In this document: positions 20,881 to 32,821 of the stretch, in pieces
How positions within the stretch are numbered: the first letter of the stretch is position 1
Layout of the letters: each line of letters starts with the position of its first letter
Assembly: GCA_947179485.1 (NCBI GenBank)
Contig: OX359250.1
Span: 47,155,450 to 47,219,449 of the forward strand
DNA length: 64,000 nucleotides
Reading direction: 5' to 3'
DNA from: Allacma fusca
Lineage: Eukaryota; Arthropoda; Collembola; Symphypleona; Sminthuridae
Position numbers and translations under genes: made by a program
The notes under the pieces: generated by a model
Database searches by the model: none
What the model saw: only the letters and a program-made list of their open reading frames with translations
What the model was told of the DNA's origin: nothing

Positions 20881-21660
20881 TACTTTGCACATTTTATATA
20901 ATGATATATTTATATGTATAATGTGTATAATGTGTGTATTTATATGTAGCAAAAGAATACAAATGAGACAGCTGGTAATTGTCCTACACATTGTTTGGCT
21001 TCAAAGACAAAACTCAATTCGAAATTGTCAGTTTTAAAACAAATAGTGATGATATTTAGAATTATAATATATTAAATAAGGGTAAAGGTTCACTTTTTAA
21101 CACAAGGCTTATATTTTATTCGCAGCAACGTTTCGAGCTTTTACTCTTCGTCAGGCAAATGATATACTAGTAGTAACATTCAATATAATGCATATTACAA
21201 TCAATAAAAATTGAAAAATTGAAATTATTGATTTTTCGATTATTTAAAATAATCATAATAAACTATTTTTTTTTAAATATGAATTAGTTAAGCCATTTAA
21301 AAATTTTTTTTAAATGGCTATAAACAAATGCAGATCAATTTCGAGAGAAGAATCTATTTCCGGGAATGGTTCAATCTGTTCTTTCATTTTTGGTCTGGCA
21401 TGGTCCAAGTGTAGAACCATTCCTCTAGATCCGTTCCACAATTTTCGTCCAAGGAACATTCTCCAGTAGATTTACTGTTTTAGAAGTGCTTGGCCTTTTC
21501 CATCCGTTGGAACAGACCAAATTTTGTGTCGGTGAATTTTTTTAAGTAAATGTTTCACCAAACAACAATATTTCATGTTAATTATTAATATTCTGAAATA
21601 AACTCCTTGGGTGACGTTTTAATACTCACTTGTACTCTTTTCAATAATATTGGCGCGCTA
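20881..21660. other. No gene; contains a hammerhead-like motif
   Basis: AT-rich, with TATATGTA simple-sequence runs at 20870-20950. Apart from the ribozyme-like segment at 21118-21150 and weak GGTCTGG words after 21330, nothing is recognised. Confidence 0.4.
21118..21153 (-). ncRNA. Hammerhead-ribozyme-like motif, probable Penelope remnant
   Basis: On the minus strand CCTGACGA is followed by a GAG...CTC stem and then GAAACGTTGC. CUGANGA and GAAA are the two conserved core strings of hammerhead ribozymes. GAAACGTTG is common in Penelope-like retroelement terminal repeats. Stems I and III and the cleavage triplet are not clearly formed, so it may be degenerate. Confidence 0.3.
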
Positions 21661-21880
21661 AAACCTATTGAGTTTATAAATTGCTCCTAGAAAATTTTCC
21701 GTTAAGCTCGAGTAATACAGGAATGGTATTATCTGTCTGGTCCGACATTTTGGAACAGATTTATTGGTCTGGCATGGAATTGGAACGAAATTCAAAGCAA
21801 AAGTTTCAAAATGTTCAAACTTTTGATCCAGATCAAGATTTTGGCCAAATTACCGTACAAATAGAGCCGCTGAGGGTAAA
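21330..21880. repeat. Weak GGTCTGG/GGAACAGAT-word region
   Basis: Words like GGTCTGGCATGG and GGAACAGATTTATTGGTC occur at both sides of a gap (21390-21430, 21740-21790). They recall the GGTCTGGTCC MITE at 47144-47750. No ends were found, so it is probably an old copy. Confidence 0.3.
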
Positions 21881-22009
21881 TATAGCGATTGGCAATATTT
21901 AAAAATAGGCAAGAGGAACTAATTGTCATTACCCAACTTTGGGGCATTTGTGTAAAGTAATTCAATAAATACATTGTATGTACATACATAATTACGACAG
22001 TATCAGTGC

Positions 22010-22075
22010 GTAAACTTTGATATTCCTTAAATGACGAATTATTTTACTCGGACTTCCATGCTCCACGTTATAACA
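22010..22075 (+). repeat. Dispersed repeat R22, copy 1
   Basis: AACTTTGATATTCCTTAAATGACGAATTATTTT followed by a TTCCATGCTCCAC block. It aligns with two further copies downstream. This is the most divergent of the three. Confidence 0.45.
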
Positions 22076-22824
22076 AATCGAATAGTCTGCGAGGAATATT
22101 ACATCTTATGATGTCATAATGCCCATGGATATATGTATGTAGTATGTATTTAGTAGAGCAGTAGTTGGATGATTTGTGGTCATTACGTAAGGTATTCATG
22201 ATTTTCCTGATCCACTTGCATGGACATCGGATTTTTCCCGCAGTGGTCAACTGACATCTATGAAGGAACGAGAAAACACGTTCCCTCATTTTTAGGGGCG
22301 AAGCGAAGCTGGAAGACCCTGTTGGAATTGTCAAAGAGTCTGATTGACAGATTGTTTGTCATCACGATAACTGCCAACCAATGACAGCAGGCAATTCAAT
22401 TGCTTTTACACTGACAGAGTAGCTGAAATTAATAAATCTTTTGGTGATGGGGGTAATCGTTTCATCACCTCGACAACTCTCAGTCTCTGTATTCACATAG
22501 AGCTCCGTCAGACATTCCAATGACTCTTTCAGGCCATACTTTAATGTCATGTAATTTTTGCAATTTTTCTTCCCTACTTTTACCCACCTAAATTATGGCT
22601 TTTGTACGTATATCCCATGTACGTATATTAAAGTATATCCCATTTATAAGAGCACCCCCAAAATACCTGAATGTACGTTGGTTCCCAAAGAGAAAATGTC
22701 CATTTTAGAGGGTTCTCAAATAGCTACAGATCCTCTTGGTGGTGAGGCAGTACGTATTTCAGTATACGGATGTACTTGCAATGATTATGAACTACATTCT
22801 ATATAATGCACCGGTAGAAAGTAT

Positions 22825-22945
22825 AGTATTCGTGCTTCAACTTTGATGTTCCTTTAATGGCCAATTATTTTGTTCCGTCTTCCATTCTGTTCCACTCACC
22901 CTATCACCTTGGGAGCTTCCATTACCAACTGTAAAACTTGAGATT
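22825..22945 (+). repeat. Dispersed repeat R22, copy 2
   Basis: TTGATGTTCCTTTAATGG, AATTATTTTGTTC and TTCCATTCTGTTCCACTC blocks, then CCAACTGTAAAACTT. It matches 23705-23835 over about 120 bp in direct orientation. Confidence 0.55.
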
Positions 22946-23704
22946 AATTATTTTCTTTTTCGTTTCCGGAATAAATGTTGAAATAAGGGATCGACGCAAT
23001 ATCAATATTTTCAACGCAGCTCTGCTTAAGCTCTCTCTAATATGTTCTACAATTTTTGATATTTTCGAAGTCATTCACATTCCAGTGAGTTTTCCAGTTT
23101 AATATCAATATATACAAATTTCATCCTATGACTGCTTTATGCTGTCTGTGATGTTGACTATACTATGTGCTCTTTGAAGACCAAGTCTATGAGTTGAAAT
23201 TGGAGTCGAAATTTATTGTTCCATTGGCGTATTGTTAATTTTGCTGATTAACTTGATTACCACTAACTGCACAAGGTAGCGTTATGGTGCAAAAGGCTCG
23301 CCCGGTGGACAGTTAACGGCAGAGATCACAACTCCCACAAGACGCGCGTGGTGGACAAAACAAAATTATGTGTCAAAGCTTTTATGCAGACAAGTCGAAA
23401 GATGAGACGAGAAGCTCAGATGAGCAAAACCTCACGTCTAGAAAGTCCTGTAGCAACCCATGAGGACTACCTTACTTAATAGTAGGTACATATTTAAAAA
23501 CATGCCATTACAGAATGCAGGACATTGTAGTACTTTCTGTGTAGCAGTCAGAGCCAAGACGAGACACGATCACACGATGGACAGGACAAACGGACACCAC
23601 GGGACACTCAAATAGAGAGGGGAAACGATCGTGGTGAGGCCGCACACGTGTACAAAGTAATTCAGCACGTACAAGCTTTACGTAGATACTTATTGGCAAA
23701 TAGA

Positions 23705-23835
23705 AGTCTCCATGCTGAAATTTTGATGTTCCTTTAATGGTCAATTATTTTATTCTGAGGTCCATTCTGTTGCACTCGCCGTGTTAGTTTAGGATTGGGG
23801 CGATCCAAAGCCAACTGTAAAACTTTTAGCTGCTG
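23705..23835 (+). repeat. Dispersed repeat R22, copy 3
   Basis: Direct copy of 22825-22945, about 880 bp away, with the same order of blocks. The sequence between copies is not obviously repeated. No coding region is seen between 22076 and 23704. Confidence 0.55.
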
Positions 23836-25465
23836 GTCATTAAGTTAGTAATACATACATATATGACTTTCCTTAGCACACTTAGACCCAGGAATTTTTC
23901 CCTACAAAATTAAATACTGCAGAATTGAAATGTTAATACACAATGAAATGCCGAAACACGGAAGTGCAAGAAAGTCTGATTGACTGTGAATATGATTCCA
24001 TTTTCGTACTGAAGTTAACAAGTAATTAGATTATGGAAGATGTAATTATTTAGGTAAGGATTTTGAGCAAAATGTTTTATTTCAAGAATATTGTTGAGAC
24101 TTTTTGATAGACGTTCAAAGTAAGTAATACAAAATAGTTTAATATTTTCAGTCTTTTAAAATACTAAATACAAAATACATGGCCAGTTGTTGAGGAGCTG
24201 AAAATAAAAATTATTTGAGGTCTCAAAATGCATATTTTGAAACACTGGAGCTCATCCCCACTTTCATTCAAATGTTTTGTAATCATCAGTATATACAGAT
24301 AGAGGGAACTAATGAACGTGCTATACACATTGTGGTTCAGAGTAAATTTATGAAATAACTGCACGCTCCCCCAAAGGCACTCTTTTATAAGAGGCGTCTG
24401 TGTACACATGTACATAGGTGTCAATGAATAGTCTTATTCGTACTTTATCCCGCGTTAATTTCTTTCCTTTTAAGAATCAGATTTGGCAAAACTTGAAGGG
24501 ATGACCTTAAATGTATGTACATTATACTGTGTATACGTTAACTCAAATCAATCTTAGGTATTCGTATACTGTAGACTATAATGTGTTGCATCATATATGT
24601 GAATAAAAATGTCGCCCAGCAAAACGATTCTGGCAAGACTGCTTCGCAATTCACAGGGCAGATGATATTTTCCTTTTCCTCCTATTTGATATAGCCCACC
24701 CTTTATACCGATGTGTTATACATGCATAACGAGATTTTAAGTCAGGTGTGCCCGGCCTATTGCAGAAATACGAAAACATGCTATTTTAGAGTCGTCGGTG
24801 TCGGTGATATTATGTATATCCGGCTATTATAGTCGGTGAAGAAGCCAAATGAACTATACCTATGCATTGTCGATCGACAAAAAAATGATGTACGCATGGA
24901 ATTTTTCAATAGTTATTGGAAAATGAGTTCAATGCACAAAATAATATGTATCTATGCAAGAATAATAGGAAATGGTTGTGGGAAATTTTCCTTGAAACTG
25001 TTTCCAGATCATTTGGATTTGAATCGGAAATCCAGCTTGTTCATTTTGCGTCTGCACCCATGACATTGTGTCCTGATCCTATTGAGATGGCCAATAAAGC
25101 ATTTATTGTTTTTCTGATGGAGTAAATTTTAGTACAACTGCCGTGTTTGAGTGTTGATTGAAAGCATTCGCCCTTCCAGAGTACTGCGTGTTACAAGTGA
25201 GGTCAACTTTACTGGAAACACCATTTTCCCCGACTCTCTTTCCTATAGTCTCGTGTATTTCAAATCTAAAGGTTTAATTTGAAAATACGGACAACGACAA
25301 CATTTCCAGCGGGTAAGTCATTATAAATTAAATCGTTATAAAAATCCAACCGTTATGTTTGTATTCCACGGTTTGTAATATGAAACATTTGACAGCTAAT
25401 GTTCTGTTATCGTCAGTTTAATGCAAAATATTTATCGAGTATATTCTTTATATGTCTATCTGAAG
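23836..25465. other. No gene recognised
   Basis: AT-rich, no long open frame, no splice-bounded exon and no element ends that I can recognise. Confidence 0.45.
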
Positions 25466-25965
25466 TAAGGGTGAGTATCTCGCTGGTTTTAAAATTCTCG
25501 TTTGTCTCGTTCTAGTTTTGGAAAAAATATGAGAAGGAGAAATTTTGAAAACGAGAGTACCGAGAGTAAGCAATAAACGAGACAGCGCAAGAACTTGGTT
25601 TTATTGAACTATGTAATACTTAATTGTCATTTTCACAAAATCTGGGGACAGAACATGCAAGTTTATTCAATTTCACTAATCGAATTTATTAATTATTAAT
25701 ATTTTATTTATTATTTACAATAATTATTAAAGATCTTGATAAATATAAACGAACACCTCAAACAATACAAATTAGGACCAAGAGTAGAAAAAATGCCATA
25801 ATTCTCTAAATGGCAATGCAAACCTCCGAATTTTCAGTTTATTACTAACTAGTAAAAATTAATTTCAAACGGTACTACCGCTTAATAAAACGAGATGTCT
25901 CGTCCTCTCACTTTGATACATAAAAAGGAGAATCTCGTCTCGTTGTCTCGGTATGCTCATACCTA
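25466..25965. mobile_element. hAT-like MITE, GAGACGAG-word family
   Basis: The ends are TAAGGGTGAG and CTCATACCTA, which are imperfect inverted repeats. They are flanked by ATCTGAAG (25458-25465) and ATTTGAAG (25966-25973), an 8-bp duplication with one mismatch. CTCGTTTGTCTCG and GAGACAACGAGACG-type words lie at both ends and a unique AT-rich core lies between. Confidence 0.7.
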
Positions 25966-26029
25966 ATTTGAAGCATTAAATTTTCGCTTTCCGGGAACAG
26001 TGGTCGAAATTGTTATTATGTCGTGAAGA

Positions 26030-26335
26030 TCATTTGTAATTTTCCACGCTGAGTGTTAAGTCCCTGTAGGGAAATCGACAACGATTTTGAAAGTCACTGC
26101 TGAAGAAAAGGTCACATCAAAGTTTCAAAATCATTGTTGGCAAAAATATTTTCTCTACAAAATGTTGAATTTCAGCTAAAAAAAGGTTGAGACATATTTC
26201 CCTGATAGATGCCAAGAATTTTGACATCTGAGAATCCCTGTTCAGACAAAAATAAAGTCTCTTCCTTTTGAAATTTTCCGTGCTAGAATTATTTCGTTTA
26301 CTTACCAAAATCATCCTTTTAAATTTCTTCTTGAG
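26030..26335. repeat. Diverged AAATCCCTG-word element
   Basis: Phrases such as AGGGAAATCGACAACGATTT, GAATCCCTGTTCAGACAAAA and TTGGCAAAAATATTTTC parallel the elements at 27928-28165, 41756-41924 and 56455-56861. The ends have decayed. Confidence 0.4.
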
Positions 26336-26465
26336 TAATACGATTATTTTCTTTTGCTAAGGTCGGGAATTTGTGACCACCATTATCATTTATCCCCCAT
26401 CTACCTTCTATTAGTGAATAAGTCAGACATTTATCGTCCTATTTTGCACAACAATTTCTTATAAC

Positions 26466-27889
26466 TACCCGAGTAGAAATGACTGGTCAGATTTACGTCT
26501 GAAAATGGGAATTGACGTTAGTTGACGTTAAACTGACTAAGCTCAAATTTTTGGTCACAGATGCGATGTCCCATGAACGTCAATGAGACTATCACAAATA
26601 TTATCGCAATTCTCAACAAAAATACAACGTTCTTTTAACATCAGGACCTAACGTTAATCAATAGAACATTCACGACGTTTAGTTAACGCAAAATCCCGGC
26701 GAAATAACGACAGCAACTATACCAATGGTTATATTTACGTAAACTTGACGTAAATAATAGTGCCTCCTAGCAATTGCCTTCCATAGACCCATTACATACA
26801 TACGTCAAGCCCGGTCGTTAATGCAACGTCAAATTTTGGTCAAACATAGTAAACTCGGCACATGCGTATTTACAAACTGGCCGAGAGCGCACTATAGTCA
26901 AAACTTTAAATGACTTGGCTCTGATCTGTTACTTTCCTGTAACTTCTAACAGCCAAAGATTACTTCTTTTCGTCAATTATTTCAGGTAAGCAAAACAAAT
27001 TATTATTTTATATCAAAGTGTAAGTCGTGTGTATTATTTGAAGCAACGAGTTTTATGATAACAGTTATTATTAGAATGTAAATACTAAATATGTCCCTGT
27101 TTATCAAAGGTAAGTAATTTTTAAATGATTATGGTTAAGGAAGTATGTACTTGTAAGGCAACGCTTAATGTTAGCTATTATTAATGTTGAAAGGTAGGAA
27201 ACCCTAATATTTATTTGGAATAATTATAGGGTTTCAATTTGTGACAATTTTCAACATTTTTAATAACTGATAGTGTGTCGCCAACACTATCAAGTATATC
27301 CCTACCATATCAACAATCAACATTCTTTCCAGCAAATAGTTTCTAATGCAGAAGGACAAATAAACAATAAATAATTTAATTGTGAATTCAACGCAAATAA
27401 TGTCCTCAAATATGATAATTAGTTGTAAGTTTTTAAAAGATGCAGATAATTAATTGTTGTACCTTTCTTTAAGTTGCAACTAAATCTAAAAGTGAAATAT
27501 TTCTTATTTTCAGGTTTCATTTTGACGATCGGTGGGCAGAAATTTAGATTTGGAATCAGGAATACGGACAGAAGAATGCTGCGGACAACTTTGAATGATG
27601 ACTTTTTAACTATTTAATTATTTTTTTGGGATGGAATTTAATCAGTAAATTATATTTCAACCCACGTGAACAGGGAGGTTAAATTGCGTTGCATTAACGA
27701 TAGTATTTGGCGTAAACCAGACGTTATTTCTATAGTTATCTTTTCGCAAGGTGGTGACGTTCAGCTGTCGTTGTCAGAGCGGACATATTGTATTCAGCTG
27801 GACGCCACAACTGGACTTTGTTCTGACCAATTGACGTTAATTTTTAACGTACTAATAACCGTGTACTGACTAAAATTTCTACTCGGGTA
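26466..27889. mobile_element. Large MITE, TTGACGTTAA-word family
   Basis: The ends are TACCCGAGTAGAAAT and ATTTNTACTCGGGTA. The flanks allow a TA duplication (Tc1/mariner-like) or AACT if the outer TA is excluded. GTTGACGTTAA, ACGTCAA and TGACGTAAAT words cluster in the outer ~400 bp on each side. The ~600-bp AT-rich core has no transposase. Confidence 0.65.
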
Positions 27890-27927
27890 ACTTCCTAAGT
27901 AAGCACTCCCGATAAAAGAATGTTGGC

Positions 27928-28165
27928 CAGGGGTCAGATTTTTGTAGGAAGACGAGAAGAATCTTCCCAGGGAAAAAATATTTCTGGCAGGGAAAATCTC
28001 AAAGGGAAGGGATTTACTTTTACGAACAGGGATTTTGAAAATCGTTGACCTTTTTTTGCAGTAGGGATTTTTGAAATCGTTGAGGACCTACCAGCAGGGA
28101 GATAATATTCAGCAGGGAAATTCAGAAATAATCTTCCAGGGAGATTTACAAAAATCCGACCCCTG
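27928..28165. mobile_element. hAT-like MITE, CAGGGGTCGGATTTTTG family
   Basis: CAGGGGTCAGATTTTTGTAG at the left and its near complement ending CCGACCCCTG at the right. Perfect 8-bp duplication ATGTTGGC (27920-27927 and 28166-28173). Inner words are CAGGGATTT/GAAATCGTTGA. CAGGG ends are typical of hAT. Confidence 0.9.
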
Positions 28166-28417
28166 ATGTTGGCTCGTGAATTTGAAGAGTATTTAATGAC
28201 AGTTTGCTGTTTAAAGAAAAAGCCAAATGAGGGGGAAACTGTCCAGATCCTTCAAATTCCAGTCTAAGCTTGTAAACGTGCAAGAATAAAGTGTCATTTA
28301 TTTACGGTATCTGCACATTAGATGATATTTTCAATTACAGATAGGATCTTTATATAGTAAACTTTCAACAAACATGATTGCAATTTAGTGGCTTAAAAAT
28401 GGAATTAAGTGGTATCA

Positions 28418-28590
28418 GGGGTCGTCATGGGTACAAAACGTTTGTCCCCGTTCCTGTTTCCACTCAATCAGTAGTCCCTTAAGTGTTTCCGGGCCCTTCC
28501 TGTCATAGCAGGAACATTATTTAAGGTACCCGTTCACATGAATTTAATAAAAATGTGTGCCTGAACCGGTTCCCCTGTCCAGATCAGATA
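28418..28590 (+). mobile_element. Partial MITE end, CCGTTCC-word family
   Basis: It begins CAGGGGTCGTCATGGGTACA, close to the terminus of the 29620-30479 element, and contains CCCCGTTCCTGTT words. No right terminus or duplication was found. Confidence 0.45.
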
Positions 28591-28839
28591 TTAAATATGT
28601 TTACCCAGATCAATGCTTGGGTTCATAGCGGGTAACAGATATAATTGGAACCGGGGATTGTTTAAGGATTTCAACAATATTTGTTTGCTCGCATCGCAAA
28701 TACCTCCCGATGTGTTTAATATGTATGGGTTTAAATATTTCCAGGTGAATCAATTTCTGCAAAAGAAGTGTCAGGAGGGAAATAATTCATTAATCTTTAG
28801 ACGAAGTCCGTCTTGTGATAGTACGAAATCATTGTTACA

Positions 28840-29466
28840 ATGCAAGAATCCCCAAGTTCCAAGGATTTTAAGAAATTCTCAACCCAAGTTTTCCTTTTCC
28901 AATTCTGTTTATGTGCTGCATCTGCTTTGGTCAATTTTATAATTTTCATGTCAGGTTGGTGGCTTACAAAGCCCGTTTCACCGACGCATCGCTTGCAATT
29001 TTCCCTTGTCCTTGCTGAGCTTTTAATTGCAATTTTTGTTGGAATGTCCTTATTTGTGATGCGTCCAGATTCGTTCCTTCAACAACTAGAGAGGCACTGC
29101 TTCCAAGTGATTTTTCGGACCTTTTTGCAGGTGTGTATTTTGATTTCAGTACTTCATTTAGTTGCAATACAGATCAATGCATGGATGCTTCTGGCCCGAC
29201 AGAATTACAGCACAATTATGACGAACAAATTAGCTTGGAGAATTCTCTATTCTATTTGGTTTGGGCCAATGATTGTTACTTCTGCTTACATCTTTACATC
29301 CAAGGGTTTCTACGGTAATTGTTGGGATTATTATTTTTACAAAGATTACGCATGGAGAATCCTGATTTCAGTTTTTTGTCTATGTTCCTTTATTGTAACA
29401 TTTATTTTTTATTTCCAATCCCGACGGGTTATGAAGAATCGGATTAAAATTATGTCTCGTTACCAG
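28840..29466 (+). CDS. Divergent class A GPCR-like receptor, exon 1 (TM1-TM5)
   Basis: Codes 209 aa from ATG 28840; the frame is closed just upstream by TAG at 28819. Hydrophobic helices are at about 17-40, 52-74, 86-114, 131-152 and 171-193. A Cys before TM3 (87) and one in the second extracellular loop (161) match the conserved class A disulfide. TM4 has Trp140. The E/DRY position is replaced by a Q-I-N sequence (about 110-112). The exon ends TACCAG|GTAAGG, a strong phase-0 donor. The N-terminus is short with no signal peptide. The ligand cannot be told. Gustatory or odorant receptors are less likely because the helix pattern and paired Cys fit a GPCR. Confidence 0.7.
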
Positions 29467-29594
29467 GTAAGGAGGAAATTTTAATACATAGAACCATGGT
29501 TCACTCACGAGTGCAATAACAAAATAGCCAGTATTAACCATGCTATTATTAATTACTGCATTTTTGAATTGTCTAATTTGAATTTAATTTCCAG

Positions 29595-30603
29595 AATCCT
29601 GTCCGAGCTAGGCAGAGATCAGTGCCTGTCATGGGAACAGAAAAGTCGTCCCCGTTCCCATTCCCGTTCCCACAGTTCGGGTTTGGGTACAAGGCAGAAC
29701 CCAATTCCCAAATTGCACCCGAAATCTTGTGAACAAAAGTACCGCACCCAGACTCGAAATTTTTAAAATTATAGCACCCAAACCCGTTCCCGTTCCTGTT
29801 CCCAAAAATTAATTTTGGGTGCACCCAAACCCGTACCCAAAACCCTGGAACCCGTTCCCGTACCCGAAACGGAAGTTCATATATTCAAGGATAAAAGTTA
29901 TACATTATACATATAAGTATACTTATTGTTTCAATTTTTGCTAACAATGGATACACACAATTCCACTCATTCTATTTGTTATATTTCATTTTACTTAGGT
30001 AATTAATTTTGTAATTTTTAAGTCACCTTATAACTGCTAAGCACAACATACGCATATAATTAATTTTTATTATCACATTTCATCATTCGACGTGGGATTT
30101 TCTGTTCAAACAAAGAGCGTTTGCCTCTAAACTACAACAACGACACAAAAATCACACACACCAGCAGGTCACACCACACCAAAACAAATCAATCATGTAA
30201 TTATCGTTATGCTCGCAAGATTGCTCTGTACACGGGTACGCATGAACAGAAACGGGTTTTTGAGCATACCGTTCCCGTTCCTGTTGGGTACAGATCCCAT
30301 TCAGCCTGTATTGCACCCTTTCCCATATGGGTTCCTGTTCCCACATACTATAATGGGAAAGGTTGGTTCCCAAACCTGTACCCACACTTTTGGGTGAAAA
30401 CATTTTGCACCCATATGATACCCGTTCCCGTTCCTGCACCCAAACACCCGGGTGTGACCTGTTCCCATGACAGGCACTGCCAGAGATACTCTAATTTGAG
30501 TATTCATTGTGTCATTTTGCTGGTCACATTTACACTGGGAATTTTCCTCGGTGTTTCATGGCAGGTTCTGGTTTGCAAGGACTGTGTGTTCGAACTAAGT
30601 CAG
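29595..30603 (+). pseudogene. GPCR-like receptor exon 2 (TM6), split by a MITE
   Basis: The acceptor TTAATTTCCAG|AAT is at 29594. Exonic sequence 29595-29619 continues at 30488-30603, and the two are separated by an 860-bp MITE and its 8-bp duplication. Setting the insert aside gives 141 bp, 47 codons in phase 0, encoding a TM6 helix followed by two Cys (residues 210-256). It ends CTAAGTCAG|GTAAAA. Reading into the MITE meets a stop after about 30 codons, so translation would lose TM6-TM7. The insert might be spliced: a weak CA|GTGCCT donor in the MITE end and CCAG|AGAT in the duplication would keep the frame and add two codons. Confidence 0.7.
29620..30479. mobile_element. hAT-like MITE, CCGTTCCC-word family, inside a coding exon
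   Basis: The terminal repeat CAGTGCCTGTCATGGGAACAG is matched by its near-perfect complement at the right end. The flanks are GCAGAGAT (29612-29619) and CCAGAGAT (30480-30487), an 8-bp duplication with one change. CCCGTTCCCGTTCC and GGGTACAGG-type words fill ~250 bp at each end around an AT-rich core. Open frames in it come from the repeated words. Confidence 0.9.
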
Positions 30604-31430
30604 GTAAAATCAAGTTTTACTTGTTTGTTTTAGGTTAGAGATGGCGAGGTTCGTTTGCAATCTTATGAAGAGTGATCCTAAGTTCATGCCCTCTATTAAA
30701 AAACAAATAAACCTTGCATAATCAAGCTATATATTGTAGAGTAATTGTAATGTTATATCTTTATTGTCGAACCTACGCAGACCATGGTGGTAATTTCCAG
30801 AGTGACACAGTGTAAAAAATATTAAAGATTAACAATGCGGTAATTAGATTCTAAATTTATTATTAAATTGTATCAAGTGGCCATAATAATAAACAGAGAG
30901 ATAATAATGCACAGAGTTTAAATATTTCGTGTTTAGCGGAAATGTTGGCTATTGAAGTAATGCTGTTTATTCGTGGAGGTGAAGCTTGTGTGTTTGGATG
31001 TGATGTCAAGCAGAGAGGAGTCAAATATATTATTACTGGAGGTAGTAGCGTTATGTTTGAGGAAATGTCATTGTTGGTGGGTATTGGGATAACGTAATAC
31101 TTGCATTTTAGAATTCTCCAGTAAGTAGGACCCAGTTCAAAGTTTCTTAATCCTCAGCGTAAAAGTTTTGAAAACGTAAAACCGAAACGTAAACAACCAA
31201 ACTACTACAGGGAATCTGTGTTTGATTTCTGTGGTGACCGAAATGTTCGGGAGAGTCGTTTCAACGTGGGCTGGTTTAATTTTCTGGGTTTTTTGAAAAT
31301 CATGATTTTTGCCCGGTCCTCTCAAGTTTGAAAATCGCTACGAGGACTTTCAATCACATCTTTTTTAAATAATACTTAGCAGTAGTATTGGATTAAATAA
31401 AGATTAAGACCAGGGTGGTGCAATTGAATA
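30604..31430. other. Receptor intron sequence, no feature
   Basis: Begins with the exon 2 donor. There are no recognisable coding segments. A fragment at about 31425-31500 resembles 6945-7015. Confidence 0.4.
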
Positions 31431-31576
31431 CGCCATGGCATTTTCGGAATCTATGGCACTTTCGGCATTTTGGACATATTCAGTCTATGGTAAGCATTTT
31501 TGCCATATTCGTTCAAATTTTTTCGATATGTGGCTTTGGCTACTTGCTAATTTTCCATACTCAGTCACAATGTCAC

Positions 31577-32271
31577 TAGTGCATCGCATGGGTTCAAAAC
31601 AGTCGAACCTGTACCTGAACCTGGACCCAAACTTTGGGTACCTCAAAAGCGTGAACCTGTACCTGAAAATGTACCCATTTAACAGGTTCAAATTTTTCGA
31701 TCCTGAACCTGACCCAATTGCGTTTTTGTAGTACCCGCACCTGATTAGTACCTGAACCCGAAAAAGTACCCAAAAGACGACCTGAACCCGGGTATTTTTG
31801 GACCGGACCTGAATATGTTTGGGTACTTGAGAATCCAAACTTTTTTAAATTTTATCTTGTATTAAAAGTACAATTGGGTATTTGTAGTACAAAATATATT
31901 TAAAATGCATAAGAATGAAAGTTCACTGGTTCCTGGGACACCCTGCCATTGCTTTTGCGATGGAAATCATTTGGGAAGCTTGAATTCTCCGGCCTTTAAC
32001 TTTCAATCAATGAACCCAAACATTTCAGGTCTTTTGCGATGAGGTTCAGGTCTTTTATGTGTTGCACCTGGTCCTGACAGGTAAAATCAAACCAGGTTTT
32101 TCTCTGTACCTGGTCCTGAACCTGAACCTGTACCCAATTTTACGGGTATAAAATATTGTACCCAGAAAGGACCCAAAATTATTGGGTCCAAAATAAATGA
32201 ACCCATACTGAACCTGAACCTGGACCTGAACCCAAATACCCGGGTGCGACCTGAACCCATGCGATGCACTA
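31577..32271. mobile_element. hAT-like MITE, ACCTGAACC-word family
   Basis: Terminal repeat TAGTGCATCGCATGGGTTCA and its complement, perfect 8-bp duplication AATGTCAC (31569-31576 and 32272-32279). ACCTGAACCTGTACCC words run in both orientations around a unique core (31850-32080). It lies in the proposed receptor intron. Confidence 0.9.
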
Positions 32272-32821
32272 AATGTCACAAAGCATAGTATGTTGCAAGT
32301 TGATAAAGACACAGTGTCTCTAATTATTTAGACTTCGGGAGCAAACATATATATTCGTGCAAAGATGCAAAACAAAAATATTAAATAGTCGTTAATAGAT
32401 TAAAAACACCATTGTTTGTGTGCTTCAAAACTCGTCATCATCTAAATATGTTTCTTGTTACATTTTTGACTCCTTGGATTGCAATATTTTACTAGGGCTG
32501 ATGAAATGCAATTTTCAAAGTCGACACAAAATTGGCTGCACAAGCTCCAAGTTTGGACATATTCTATAACTTACTTTATTATTAATAATATTTATAATAT
32601 TAATATTTTTTATATCTTATGTACTTAATACTGTAAAATCTGAAAATCATCTAGCAATTTTTTTTGGTTGACAAACCATTATAAAACTCTTATAAACGAA
32701 CGTATACAGGCAGTGTGCAAATAGTTCTTTTCAAACCCTATAGTTTTTTATACTCTCACGATAGGGATATCCGTATAAGGGAGTTTTGGATATAAGGGAT
32801 TGGGATTTGCACTCCCGTTTA

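Noticed and set aside
27666-27869. 67-codon plus-strand frame as a host gene
   Set aside because: Lies in the right flank of the 26466-27889 element and includes its repeated words.
30121-30633. 170-codon plus frame running through the receptor exon
   Set aside because: Mostly formed by CCCGTTCCC words of the MITE; only its last part is true exon sequence.
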